Below, piece after piece: positions 22,654-36,400 of a stretch of 64,000 nt of DNA. A program made the translations under genes and the position numbers. Location of the stretch: the NCBI GenBank assembly GCA_017590115.1, contig JAGGNK010006892.1:13245736-13309735 (forward strand). Direction: 5' to 3'. The notes beneath the pieces are model-generated. The model saw only the letters and a program-made list of their open reading frames with translations. It ran no database searches and was not told the DNA's origin. Each line of letters begins with the position of its first letter. Positions within the stretch are counted from its first letter, which is position 1. Origin of the DNA: Montifringilla adamsi. Lineage: Eukaryota > Chordata > Aves > Passeriformes > Passeridae.

Positions 22654-24379
22654 AGCCCCGCTCCGCTCCGCTCCGCGCCGCCGGGAGCGGGGCTGCGGGG
22701 TGCTGAGGGGCGGCTCGCGGGCTGCGGGCGCCGGCGCGGGGGGCGGCGGCGGCCCCGGGGTTGCCGGGGACCGGAGCTGCTGCTGGGCGCTGCGTGTCTG
22801 CCTGTGCCGGGGCACCTCGCAGCGCCTCAGCCAGCTCTTCTCTCCGCCTTCCATGGTATTTGGTGCGCCCGCATTCCCATGTGTCAGTCGTGTAGCGCGT
22901 GAAGGTGGCTGTCATGTGGTAGTTGGAAAACTGTGTAGCCAAGAAGAGAAGTGGATTCATTCTTGGGAATTTTTCACTGCTTTTGTTATGGCTGTTGGAA
23001 TAGCAATAAGTACAAACGAGAGGGCTGCCTTCTTGAATGCCCAGGCCCTACAGCAGACGACCCCTGTTGCCACAGTTTTCGACCAAGCGCATCGGAAGCC
23101 ACTGGTGTTCAGAAAGTTTCTTTCTGTTTCGTTTCCGACAAAAGCATCAAGTGTGCTGGGTTGGGTTATTTTTTGTTCCAGTGCCCAACCACCAGAGGGA
23201 CAGAGAGTAGTTGAGCATTGGCACAGGCTCCCCAGGGAAGAGCTCACAGCGCCAACTGTGAGTGCAGGAGCTGTTTGGACAACACTTTTAGGCATATGGT
23301 GTGATTCTTGTGTCCTGCACAGGGCCAGGAATTGGGCTTCGGGGGTCCTTGTGTGTCCCTTCCGACTCAGGGTATTCTATGATTCTTGAATCCTTTAGTA
23401 AAGGAGCACTTAATTTAAATAAGTGCAGTTGTACAGTACAGGCCGCCTTCACACTTAAAATATGTTATTTTTCATACGCATCTATCAGGCACCAGATCTC
23501 TGATTGTACTTAGTCCCAGCCTGATCTTGATTGAAGCCAAAGGAAATAAATGCAGTCTAAGACAGTAGATATTTAAAGTTTTACTTAATTAAATGGCTAT
23601 TTTTATATTCTCATGTAAGGACTCAAGATGCAGTGCTGTGCATCATGAATGTCTGTTCTCCCTTGCTTGTTACAGCAGCAGCATGTGTTTGGAGTTACTT
23701 CCAGCTTTTGTGATCTGTCTTTTCCAAAGAGGGTTTCTCTCAGGTCTGCTTTAAGGGTATAAAAGAAACATGGCAGTTAAATAGAATGTCATGGTTGTGA
23801 TCTGCAGCATCATAACTTTATTTAATGCAAGGTCTAGGCAATTTCAACCTCTGTCAAAGAAGAGGAGGTGTAATTTTAAGTGCTCACAGAAGGAAAAAGT
23901 AGGTTTTTTGTATGACTGATACTTAATCGTCCTTTGACATGTTGAGTCCCTGGGGGTTTTTCAATAGTGCATACCTATGAAAATGTACAATGTGAGAGAG
24001 CATTTTCCAAGTGCTGCTCTCCTGGCAGTATCAGGTTAAGGGAGCTACTGAAAGTTAGTGCTGCTTGCCAGAATGTATTTAGCTCTGTCATTCTTGCAGT
24101 AATTGTCCTCCCAATAGCACTCATAGAGGGGGAGGAAGCCAGAGTTATGTGAAGGAGCTCTCTGTACTTATTCTGTGACTGTTCTCTGTGGGAACAGATC
24201 ACATTCTTGACATGAAACTGCTTCAGTTTTGCAACCAGTAAGACTGACCCAGCTGGAAATGGGCTTTTCCTTGAAACATTGAACATCGTGGTTCTGTTTA
24301 ATACTGGACTTTCAGTATACTTTTTTACTTGGCTGTGTGGTCAATAATTACTGTTTTATCCATTTTTTTCTGTGTGCAG
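22651..24379 (+). other. ATM: ATM intron 1
   Basis: This stretch runs from the probable exon 1 donor to the TGTGTGCAG acceptor before exon 2. It holds the right part of the CpG island and a CR1 3' end (23200-23392). No other gene was recognised. Confidence 0.6.
23200..23392 (+). mobile_element. CR1-family LINE, 3' end
   Basis: The sequence has GCACAGGCTCCCCAGGGAAG, then GGGTCCTTGTGTGTCCCTTC, and ends TATTCTATGATTCTTGA. That is the characteristic CR1 3' terminus with its short ATTCTATG repeat. It is truncated and lies about 0.7 kb downstream of the shared promoter. Confidence 0.88.
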
Positions 24380-24385
24380 ATATAA

Positions 24386-24400
24386 ATGACTCTTCTTTAA
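24386..24400 (+). promoter_or_regulatory. Short upstream ORF in ATM 5' UTR
   Basis: Exon 2 begins at 24380. Before the ATM start it contains ATG ACT CTT CTT TAA, a four-residue uORF that ends 8 nt before the ATM ATG. Its start context is weak (T at -3). It could lower initiation or act by reinitiation; this is inference. Confidence 0.6.
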
Positions 24401-24408
24401 GCTGAACC

Positions 24409-24480
24409 ATGAGTCTTGCATTACACGATCTGCTGGTTTGTTGTCGTCGACTTGAAAATGAGAAAGCTGTGGAGCGAAGG
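24409..24480 (+). CDS. ATM: ATM exon 2 (start codon)
   Basis: Encodes residues 1-24, [20 protein letters not shown] then VERR, equivalent to the human N-terminus. The exon itself starts at 24380 after TGTGTGCAG. It ends in phase 0 with donor AGG|GTAACA. Confidence 0.97.
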
Positions 24481-27400
24481 GTAACAGGTTTTCTTTTGGG
24501 CGGTGTACTTCAAATAGCAATGAAGGGAATCATAAACAATTATTCTTCTTGTAATACATTTTCAGAAGGAAATTGAAAATTTCAAGCGACTTCTCCGTGA
24601 TTCTGAAACAGTTCTCCAGCTGGACCGGAATTCTGATTCTAAACAAGGAAAGCAACTCAACTGGGATGCTGTATTTAGGTAGTTTCTGGATTTTATTTGT
24701 GAATGGTCACCATTTTCTTGAATGGGACATCATTCTTTTGTTTATTAGGCCTATTTTAATGGTTTCTGTATATTGATTTAGACTTCTTGTCAGCTTATAA
24801 ACAAGTAATTACTTACCTTAGTGTCCAAAAGAAGTAAGTTTAAAATGGTCAGAAGTGCCACTTATCCCTTACAGAAAACTGCTAGGAAACTCATTAATTG
24901 GGTAGATTCTTTTCCTTGCAAAAATAATAGTTACTTTCTTCTATGGAAAATTATTCTTCACTTCTGATTTTCAATCTATAGTTCTTATGTAGATTACAGG
25001 TAGCTTTGTTAAAGTTTCTTGTGTTGCTGAATTCCTCAAGACACAGTAGAAGGACTGTGGCATGTTTGTAGAGGATAATCTTTGATACAATCTGCTTCAG
25101 GTGTACTTTTAAGATTGGACTAAGCATGAGTATGATAAGTTCTTACAGCAGCTTCAGCCAGTGTTAAATTTCATGGTGAAAGTTCATGTAAATTATTATT
25201 TTTCATTGAATGGGTTCCTGCTTTCCATTATGTTTTTTTAATTTGACAGCATTGGAATAGTTTTTGTTTCACAGGTATGCCAAAAGTTTCATAAAAAGTA
25301 CTTGATAAATTTTATATGTTGCTTTAGAGACAGTAATATATTAGGAATACATAGGAGGAATACAGAAATAAAGCCTCTAAGCTGAATGCAAATAGAAGGC
25401 CAGAAAATGTGTAGCAAATGCAGTGACAAATACAGTTAAAAGTTTAATTTATTCATAGATCTAAAATATAATCCATATATTAACTTTGAATTATAAGGAA
25501 ATAGGACTTGAAGGCTTTCCCAATAAAAGCAATGATAAGTACTTATTATTTTGTTTTATAATGTTGCAGCATAAATAAAAATACTTAGCAATGATTTTTT
25601 TTCCCAATTGTAAGTTGTATGTTTAGCTGTAAACTGTGCAAAGTTTAAAGGAAAGGTTGGTTCCTACTCCAAGTTGTTTTGTCTTCAAAACTTGCATCTC
25701 CTTTTATAGACTGTTTTCCAGTCATGCTTGGACTGTAGTGTATTTCAGTTGGGTTTAGTCTTTGATAATTAGAATTGCGAGAAGAACAGGAACTGGCATT
25801 TTAGCCTAAACCAACATTTTCCTATTTTACTTCAGTCATAAATGAGTTGATCCTTGGTTAATCTCTCTCTTATTTTTGAAGCGTCTTGCAGAAATATTTC
25901 CAGAAAGAACTTAAAAACCTGCAGCTGACAAAACCAAATGCATCTGCTTCAACCCAGACTGCAAGACAGAAAAAAATACAAGAAGTTGGAAGCTTGGTCA
26001 AATACTTCATCAGATGTGCTAATAAACGTCAGTAATACACATTATCATATAGAGATGCTGGTTTGGTTTGGAGCTTTGCTTTCAACTTTGAATTTTAACT
26101 TTGACGTTACCAATGTAGGGTTCATCATATTTGCTTCCAGATGTTTGCTATTTAAATATCTTAATGTGAATCCATCATTTGTGCTCCTTATCTGTCCTTT
26201 TTGATGGTTACAGTGCCTTTTTCTAATTACTCAATGTGTCTATAACTGATATATCCTCTCATTGGTAATTTATATGTTAGAAATAGTTTAAGAAAATGTT
26301 TCCTCATAGAGCTGTTTCAGAGCTGTAAGTTTACGGGTTTTGTTGTTTTGGTTTTTTAAATTAGGTAACATGTACAAACAATTAATTACAGATTTATTTG
26401 GTAGAATTTGGGTTAATTAAATAATCTCATGTTGTTTCTTCATATAGGAGGACCCAGACTGAAATGTCAGGAACTTCTGATTTATGTCATGGAAATTATA
26501 AGAGATCCAATAAGTTGTGCTGCTTATGGTTCTGACTGTAGTAGTATACTTCTAAAGGATATCCTGTCAGTAAGGAAATATTGGTGTGAGATATCCCAGC
26601 AGCAATGGTCAGGTAACATTTTTGAGCCTGCTTAGAAATGTGTTTTCCTTTTGTAGAAGCATGTGTTTTAATTTGTTTGATGTCCTGTTGTGTGAGGTGG
26701 TGCACAAAATATGGAGTAAAGCAGTGTCAACCTCTAAGGGCTTACACTTGAAGTAAACAAAGCAACAAAGATTAGGAATTTGGGTTTTTTTTTCTTTCTG
26801 TGTACTTCCTGTACTTATCAGGTCACGTATGGGTGGTCTGCACGTGGTCACTGGAAGAGACCTGTGGGCATGGAGAGCCAGTGGGTTGTTGTGTGGTGGT
26901 TAGTTTCTTTAGGAGCATGGAAGTTAGCTGAGTCTGTGTGTGGGCAAAACCAGGAAGCATGGCAGAAGTGTTGACATTAGATCGTAAGGAGCACAATGGA
27001 AGTAAGTTACTAAGGTGAGGCAGGGCTGAAGGCCATAAATCTAGAGGAAGTCAGACTTTAATCCAGTAAGTGGAACAAGCTGCTTTTATTAAAGGAGGGG
27101 TATATAATCTTTGTAAAGGTTACTGTAACCTTTTCTAGTGATTCCACCTTAATGCTTGCTTATAATTCTTGGGGTACATTAGAGAAGTCTGCTTTTTTAT
27201 TTATAAAATCAGGGATCTGTTGCTGTTGAAAGTAAGAACATGGATTCCAGCTGTTGACCAGAGAGTGGTGGCCTCTGTATCTTTAATGCAATATTTTGTG
27301 TCAAGATTTTTTCATTTAATCCTCTGTAATATATATGTTTATACTTATCTGCATTTTTTTTATACATTTGCAGAGTTGCTGACCCAGTATGGCCATTTAT

Positions 27401-30400
27401 ACCTCAAACCTTCTGGGAGCATTAATAGAGTCTTAGTGGCTAGGATAATTCACACACTTACAAGAGGGTACTGCTTCCAAACTGATGGGTTGTGTTCTGA
27501 CATGCTTGTCTTCTTTTCAAAAGCAATGCAGTCTGCAAGGTATGTTGCAAGTGCTCCTTTTGTATGCTAGAAAATAACTTAGATTAAGTACTTGGGATTA
27601 GACTTGAGTAATAACAGGTAATAATTCTTTGGATATATTTTCTTCTGCTTTTGAATGGCAATTAAGGAATTTCTCTAAAATACTAATGACTTCTGCATTT
27701 GTTAAGCAAATACTATTCTGAATGTTGTTACTTGCTAGTATTTGCATTTAAACAATACTTATGAAAATAAATAAGATTATTTCTCTTGCAAGTTTCAGTG
27801 TTAGGGTTGTGTTACAGGCAGGAGAAGAATACTGCAGGCCTGGATCATATTGTTGGAGCAATGAATATCTTCTGCAACAAGTTTGCTGACAACTGTCGCA
27901 TACGGATTTGCAAAGTAGGGGAAGAAATTTTGCCTACAGTGCTTTACATATGGACTCAGTATAGACCAAAGGATTCCCTGAAAGAATCAATAATTGAGTT
28001 ATTTCGTCTCCAAGTTCATATCCATCATCCAAAGGGTGCAAAAACTCAAGGAAGAGGTACAATAAAAAGCTTAATTTTTTTTATTGCTGCATGTGCTTGT
28101 TTAAATTATTGTGCCAACTCTGAATTTTGATACTGAGTCTTGGAAACATCAGTGGTAGTGATGATTATTTGTCAGTATTACGCTGTGGGTTAATACTGAG
28201 TGAAAGTGAAAAGGAGTTTTCAAATTGTATCCACTAAGACTGTATTAATTGTGTTAAGTCCTTTAAAGGTTGGGGCATATTTTAATCAAAAGGCAGTTTT
28301 AATTGCTAAATGAAAATACAAAGTCTTTGGGGAAAGGAAATAATAATTTTGATTTGGTTTAGATTGCCACATGTATTGGTGTTTTACCAGATCTATTTAA
28401 ACCCAGAAATTACTACTGTTAATTGAGTCTGACTTACACTATAAAACTGGTCAGAGAATATAACTCAGTAATTATGTTTGTTGTGGTCTATTTTAGTTCT
28501 AGCATAGTTTCTTTTTTAATACTTTGTATAAATCTATCCATTACTTTTAACTGTATTCTTTCCAGTTAGATGAGGAATTGTTTATTAGAAACTTAATTCC
28601 TACCCTAATTACTTCTATATGCTGATTAAGTTCTCTCTTAACCTTTCCTCTTTTTTACTTTATTCATTCTAAAGTATAGAATTTGCTTTTCAAGCCTGCA
28701 CTTGCTGAACTTTTTTGACTTACTCAGATTTTGTCTGTATTTTGCATTGTCTTGGTAGGTTTATGTATTGTATCAAGTGGGTGATACATGCTATCTTTTA
28801 ATTGTTTTTGCATGTACAGGTGCATATGACTTAACAAAGTGGCAAAGCATCTTACATAACCTGTATGATCTGCTAGTGAATGAAATAAATCTCATCAGTA
28901 GCAGAGGGAAGTATTCTTCAGGCTCACGTAATATTGCTGTAAAGGAAAATTTAATTGAGTTAATGGCTGATATCTGTCATCAGGTAACACTTTTATTTGA
29001 ATATAAGATTGACTGTATAATTACTGAGCCATATGTTTTGCTGAAGCATTCATATATTTTATCTGTGATCTGTTGTGTTTTGTTAATTCTCTACAGTTTA
29101 GAAATGTATTATACTGCATTTCATTGTGTTTCTTGTTAGGCTGTAAGTATTTCAGTTTTCTCGTAAATACTGCTACTTTTTTTTTTTCTTAATTTGCATA
29201 CTTGAAAATTTCTCTTTATGAAAGGTTTTTACAGAGGATACCAAAGTCCTTGAAATTACCCAGTCTTACGCTGTTTCACAAAGAGAGCCCAGTGAGGACA
29301 CGGTGCCAAACAAGCGCAGGAGGATTGAGCTTGGCTGGGGGGTCATTCGAGACAACCTGCAGAGATCCCAGAAGGATTTTGATGTCATACCTTGGTAATA
29401 ACATCTTTACAAGAAAAAAGTATCGCTCCAAACATCTTTTTACCTTTAACGATCTCCTGAGTATGTTGTGCATTTAAGTTGAGGGTCTGGGCATGCTGTG
29501 ATTATATATCTAAGCAGTGAACTTAGATTGTCAGAGCATTTGGAAAGTTGCTCTAAGCTGGCATTGTCATGGTACAGTAACCTTTAGGAGTTTGGCCATT
29601 TTGGTCTATTCACACAGTTTTCTCTAATACCTGTCCTGAAAACTATTCCAAGACCTGGCTTCTTACCTTGGACCTTGATTGAGGGGTATTTTGTTCGCCA
29701 CGAGGGACCTCTGAGCTGTAAGAAACTGTTAGTGATAGTGAGGCTAGATGAGCAATCTTTACAAGTGAAAATGGTAGAAATACTGAATCTTTAACTTTTG
29801 ATAGTAAACAAATCAGCTCAATACCGTAAAATGTAAATGAGAAATGGCAATTGAAGAAGGCTTTGTTTGTTAATTTATTTCCAAAAGTGCAAATTTCTGT
29901 GTGTTTGGTATTAATTGCTTCACTTTGTGTTTTCAAGGTTACAGATTACAAGTCAGCTAATATCCAAGTATCCCATGAGTATTCCTAACAGTGAGCTGCC
30001 TGCCTTACTCAATGTCCTTCACCAGTTACTGCCTCAGCAGCGCCGAGGAGAAAGGACCCCGTACGTGCTGAAGTGTCTCACAGAGGTGGCTTTGTGTCAA
30101 ACCCAGAAAACTGATTTGAAAAGCACCCAGAAGTTGGAGCTCCAGAGAACCTGGGCAAAGATCTGGACTCTTACTATTCGCAGCGTTAGCCTTCAGCAAA
30201 TTGAAGTGGAGAGCTTTGGGCTGCTTAGAGCTATGATTCAAGGGAACCTTGTTGTAACAGATAAAGAGCTCTGGAAGATATTTTCAGGACCTGCATGCAA
30301 ACCTTCGAGGTAAAATGGAATCAAGGATAGTGTCTTGTGTCTGATTCACATTCCTCTTTACTGTGTTTCTGAATATTAGTGTTGTTGTGACTGTATTTCT

Positions 30401-33400
30401 ATTCAGGAACGGCACATATTTGTGTTCTAAGCATTTTAAATTATCATAAATGTGTAATAAGACTAAAAGCAGAGGCAGAAGAGGCAAGCATCTTCACTTT
30501 TAGAATATACTAAAATTTAAAATGGATTAAAAATTTGAAGATCTGACAGGCAAATATTGATTTTTTTGAAGTTAAGAAGCATGTTTTCTTCTGAATTTTT
30601 ATTCTGAAACAAGTACTCTGACATAGTCTTTAAGATAGGTAGGAAATGTCTGTAATAGCCAAGAAAAATGAAAATGCAAAGATTTTAATGAGGGAGTTGA
30701 CCAGTATGCGTGCTTTTTAACTCACTTATGTACTTGATGCTTCCTGTGCATGCAGAAATACTCACTTTGCTTTAGAGTGCTAATCAACAAATACCACGTG
30801 GTTTCTCACAGATCCCCTGTTCCATTTTTGTTGCAGTTCTGCTGTATGTTGTTTATCATTAGTGATGTCTGCCTATTCAGTGCCAGAAAATTTGGACATA
30901 GGAGTGGAACAGAATAGTTCTGAAAGAAATCTGGGTTCTGTGTTAAGGGAGGCAATAATGAAATGGCTCCTGTCCAGCTACTTGGAGGAAGAAATAGAAG
31001 AATGTGCAGAATTGCCTCCTGTGCTCCTCAGGTAAAGTTTTTGTGGCATAATTTTACATGTAAGCTCACCCTGTAACACAAAAAAATCTGCAGGGAAAAA
31101 CGTATTATATTAATGCAGAATGCAGTTATATTAAAGCTTAAGCACAGTCTGTAGTGTTTTCCAGCTTCCTATAGAATGTCATTCTGGGGATATAATTTGT
31201 TTATCTGTCCATATCATGGCAGATATGCGACCTATGCATTAGAAATCTTCAATGAAAACTTAAATTGCATTGAAGATACCCTGTTAATCTGGTCAATGTT
31301 TGTGTGTTCTTCAGGAATCCTAAGAGCTTGTCTGATTGCAAGAAAATATGAAAAACATTTTTTTTCTTACAGTGATGTTCCTCATCTTGTATTACAAAAA
31401 GTTCTTGTGAGCCTTACAATGAAGAACTGCAGAGCCTCCATGATCTTTTTCCAAAATGATGCTAAATGGTATGTTTTTAAGTTAATCATTATAGGTATTT
31501 AAGCTAGGAATGCTGCTGCAGCTTTCATCAATGCTTTGGACTATATCCAGTTTCCTCTTAATAAGACTAAAATGTGTGTAACTTGTTCTGATACAAGATA
31601 AGACTTACCTACTAGAAGTTAAAAATACTAGTTTCAGGGGCTCTGTGGATTTCTGCTTCAGCTGTGTCAAGTGGGCTGAGGTCAGGGACCCTAACACAAA
31701 GCAGATGCTGCTCCATAACTGCAGGAGAAGGTATGATCTGTGTACAGGCTTCATGTTTCCTTACAGTTCTGGTAGAGCTAGAATGGTATTGACCATTCCA
31801 CAGTGAAAGTCGTGTCAGAAAGTAAGGGTCAACCAGGCTTCGGAAGCACAAAAAGATAAAATATTTTATTTTGGTTTTGTATATTTCCTGTATTTAAAGA
31901 ATAGTATGTAAGACTTGTAAGTTATATACTGGCTGCTAAAGTAAAAACTGTGTCTCTTCTTCAAGTGAGCAACACATGCAAGGGAAAGAAGAAAATAATT
32001 TTTCTGATGTTGAAGAGCTGTACCTGCAGACCACATTTGATGAAATGGATATTTTCACTAATTTTGGAGTAAATGTTGCAGATAAAAATGTGACTGGTTC
32101 AAGACTTGCCATCAACCAAAATCTTAGGGAAACACTGGAGAACTGCCTTTTAGCAATGTCAGAAAAGCTTTTAAGCAGTTGTGGTCCTATGGTAAGTTAG
32201 AAATTGTTGTTACATCCTTGCATTTATGCTCCCAAACAATCTATTTCCAAGGCAAAGTGTATGGCGTCTGTATTTTGTGGTGATGAGCTGCTGGTATTTA
32301 TACTGTGTATTTGGTTTAGTCTAAGGTTGTTGCTGCTGAGCACCTTGTCCGATGTGTCAGTCTCCTGGCTGGTGTTCTGGGCTGCTATTGCTACACTGGT
32401 ATTTTTAAAGAGGAGGATGCCTGTAAGTCAGCGTTGTTCCAGAATGCTAAGGTAAGCAGTAATGCAATTGGGATGTATTAAAAATGAAACAAAACATTGA
32501 ATATAAATTAGTTCATAAAATTCTGTTTGTACTGGCACATTTTCAGAGCACAAGTGTCTCCTCAGAAAAAAGCAGCTTAGGGAGATTTAAATTTGTTACT
32601 GTTGCTGAAGGAGAGGAGTTACTGAAGTTCTGTCAGTACACCCGAGCATGAGTTTTGCAGTGGAGATTATTCTAAATATTGATACATTTCTGAGTCACAC
32701 CTTTCCAAAAAATGGAAGTCATTGACATGTAGACAAAGGAAGAATTAGAGGATAACAAGTCCTTTCATTTGTAGGTCTTTTATTCAGGAATTTAAGATAA
32801 TTTGATGGTTCAAACCAGTATGAAGACTGCTATTGCTATTGCTTTTATTATTAGTACTATCTGAGATGGTTCTTGGCTTAAATACAGAAACCCAAAACTT
32901 ACACTTTATGGAGATGTGTTGTATTTTTCTTTTGTGAAAATATATGAAAATATAATTGTTTCAAGCACACCTAAGCCATGGTTTTGTCACTACTTGAGCA
33001 AAATGAGCACAACAAAACTCACAGAAAAAAAAATGTGGATTCACTGATGCACACTATGAATATCAAAGCTGTATGAATGAGAATGTATGAATGAGAACCC
33101 TTTTGGGAAGATGTGTGTACTGTGTAGGTGCCAATGTATAAGGGCATTTCAATGAGGTTTTCTAACCATGTTGTATTTTTACTAGTCTCTCATTCATTAT
33201 GCTGGAGAAAGCATTTCCCAATCTAAAAACAAACTAAATGAAGATACCCAGATCAACACACTGAGGACCTTGATAATGCAGTGTACAAAATGTTTGTGCA
33301 ATTGTACCAAGGTAAAGTTTATAAAGGAGTTCAAATTTCTTTCTTCATTAATGAGATGAGGAAATTGAGTATATCATACCTTTAATTACAGGGAAAAAAA

Positions 33401-36400
33401 TTAAACTATCTGTACCTCTTGCTTCCTTACAGAACAATGCTAATAAGATGCTGTCTAATATATTCCTGCGTTTGTTAACATCAAAATTTATGGATGATCT
33501 GATAGATATTTGCAAGAATCTGGTAAGTACATTCTGCCTGTTTCTGAATGCAGTGCTCTTCTGTGAGGGGATTGTTTTTATAGCACAGTAATCTGAAGGC
33601 AAACCAAACAAGATACATATTACTGAAAAAAATAAATTGAAATACATTGAGTTTTATAGAAAATTCCTAAATGGAAACGTTGCTATTTAGCATTTGAACA
33701 CAGGTTTAGGGTAAAAAGAAGAGCAGATGGATAGCATTTGATCGAGGTTAGCATTCCAGCTCACATTAAAAAACAAATTTATGCTGTTTTTCATGTTTTT
33801 ATTACTTTCTTGCAGTAGAGGTATATACAAAAGAATTCTATACCACTCGACAGTTAATGTTAATGCACTTGTAAAGGAGCGGGGTTTTTTTGTGTTTATT
33901 ATGTGGATGTTAAATCTTACTGTAAATGACTCCTTTCCCACTGGGAAAAGTGGAAGTATGGCACATCACTGCACAATTATTAGAACTTCTCTTTAGCACA
34001 TGGTGCTGCAGTCAGGTCTAGGTAGGCAAATTCCTGCTTTTCAGATGAGGAAGAGCTGGGGGTTTTGCCATGTGTTAACTTATCATCTGGTAGGGAAAGC
34101 AGTAATTAGTTTGCCCTCAGAAAGTCACATGACTCCTTTTAATTTCTAATTATGAAATATGATGAGAAGTTGGTGAGTCTTAGGGAAAGAACTGTTTTTT
34201 AAAAACTGACATTGTCATTGGCAGAATCTAGAATGCAGAGATCAGTATCTGTCTGAGAAAGCTTCTATCCTAAAGAGAATAGTCCAGACAGTGTATAGAA
34301 AACAGGTTTATCACAAAGGATGAAATTCATCAATTCTGTGTCACCCTTACTGTCTTCCCCTGTTCTAGTTCACTGGAAAACCGCGGTGTCTCTCCTTGTG
34401 CTATGTCTGTGGTGTTTCTTCTGTCTCTAAAAAACAACTTTAAAAAGCTGTGGTGTTTTTGTCAGATGACAGTTACTGGAAAGCCGAGTGTACCGGGAGA
34501 AGTGGATCTCAGGAATGATCCTGAGGAGAGTATAATGGAAGTAGATAACCAGGCATCTGATGGTTTGTTTGATGATCATTCAGTGACGGACATCAGTGAC
34601 ACAAATGAATCTGGTGACATGCAAAGTGTAACAGGTAAGTCTTTTCTACCTCCAAACTTATTTCCAAAAGCTTGTTTTTGCAAGTATCTCTTTGCTTGAA
34701 ACTTAGTGAGGTACAAAATTGTGCTGCATTATTAGCAGTTGAAGCAGGTAGTGGTTGAACCAGTTACTTTCTAAGCAGTAATAATTTTCATCAGTGCTTT
34801 AAAGATGTTAATGAAGTGTTCGAGCTCATTTAGAAAGGAGTAGTTTGTTTTTAATGTTATAAATCAAGTAAGGCAAGAAGAGACACTAACTTTTTCAGAG
34901 TCAGACAAGTTTTTGCATAGAAAAGACTAGAAAATATGTCTATAGAATGCTTGTGTCTCATTAGATTGTGCTTCATTATCTTAAAAATAGTACTATTTAA
35001 CTTTTCTCCTTCTCCTAATCAATAATTCTTGACAATGCATCTGGACCTTCAGAGGGACAGGAGCATAAATCTGTCTGTTTATTCCTGTTAGGAGCTACAA
35101 GTACTGATGTTACCTTTTGTTTTAAATTCTTATTTTAAATACCTTTTGTTTTAAATTCTTATTTTAAATGCCCTAGCTGCTCAGAACAAATTGACATAAA
35201 GGTTGCTTGTACTCTGTCTTTTTTGAGAACTTAAGTTAGTTTTGCGAAGACTTAAAATGTTACCACCTGTTCTGTTGTCTTTGGAGAAGCATTTCTTACA
35301 TGAAAATCTTACTTCCAGGTGCTTTGAGCCCACTAGCTGAAGAACAGTTGACAAAGCAGGATTTACTTCTCCTTGAAATTGTGAGGTTCTTATGTATTTG
35401 TGTAACTACAGTCCGAGTTCAGACACTGAGCTTCCGAGCCTGTGATATTCGGAGGAGGCTGTTAATGCTGACTGAAGGCAGTGTCTTTGACAGCACTAAG
35501 CCCCTGCATCTGCACATGGTGAGTGTGAGGGGTTTTTACAGCAGAGCCACGTCTGTAATTGTACTGTTACTAAATTTGCATAGTCTTCTTGATTACACGT
35601 TGTCTTTCTCCTGTTATCAGTCCCCTGAGAAGACTTAAAATGAGTACATTTGGTGTTTTTGAAGTGTGTTGTAGTCAGGAAAATAGCAGTTTGAATTTGT
35701 AAGCCAGAAAATAAAGAGTTGAGAAAAATATATATCTTGCCTTTATAATAAATTATTTGTTAAAGAACTAGAAATAGTCTCTGCAGTAGAATAATATCTG
35801 TGGCTTAGTTTACAAAGGATATCTTTTTAACTGCCAGAACTAGAAGTTTGATGATCTGTATTACTGTGTGATGGTGTTTCATGAACAGATGACCAGTCTA
35901 ACATGCAATTGCTGATGAGAGGTGTCTTCCTGCTGTCTTCCTGGTTTTGTGTAAGACCTAACAAAAAAGTTCTTAATTTTTCTTTTTTGTCTACTTATTT
36001 TTCCAAGTACTGTTTATCATTTTAGTTTTGTTTGGGCTTTTTATCCCATTTGGGTTTTTTATTCCACAGTACTTGATCCTGTTGAAGGAGCTCCCTACTG
36101 AGGAACATCTCTTGCCTGCAGTGGATATTGAGATGCTTCTTAAGCCTCTTTCGTAAGAAAGAAACTATTCAGCATGTTTTACATGAATTTCAGGGGATTT
36201 GGTGGCTTTTTCAACATATTTTTTCCTTCTTTCTTTACAGTACCGTGTGTTCTTTGTATCGTCGAGATCAAGAAGTTTGTAAAGTAATCCTAAATAATTT
36301 GCTCCCTATAGCAGCAGGGTTGGCCCAGTTCAAAGAACCTGCTGAAGAGGCAGGAAATGCCAAAGGACAGTTTTTGACAATTGTTGGAGCCTTCTGGTAT

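Larger units (their letters stand above)
22100..22850. promoter_or_regulatory. CpG-island bidirectional promoter of NPAT and ATM
   Basis: This is the only strongly GC- and CpG-rich intergenic stretch in the window. It contains the first NPAT codons (22472, minus strand) and must contain the first ATM exon (plus strand). No TATA box is obvious. GC boxes (GGGCGG near 22495, CCGCCC near 22625), ETS-type sites and an E-box are present. A divergent CpG-island promoter between these two genes is known in mammals; activity here is inferred. Confidence 0.85.

Noticed and set aside
22356..23389. Several long ORFs on both strands in the CpG island
   Set aside because: They are Arg-, Pro-, Gly- and Ala-rich frames produced by GC-rich promoter DNA. 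They overlap the NPAT first exon and ATM intron 1 and have no conserved domain.
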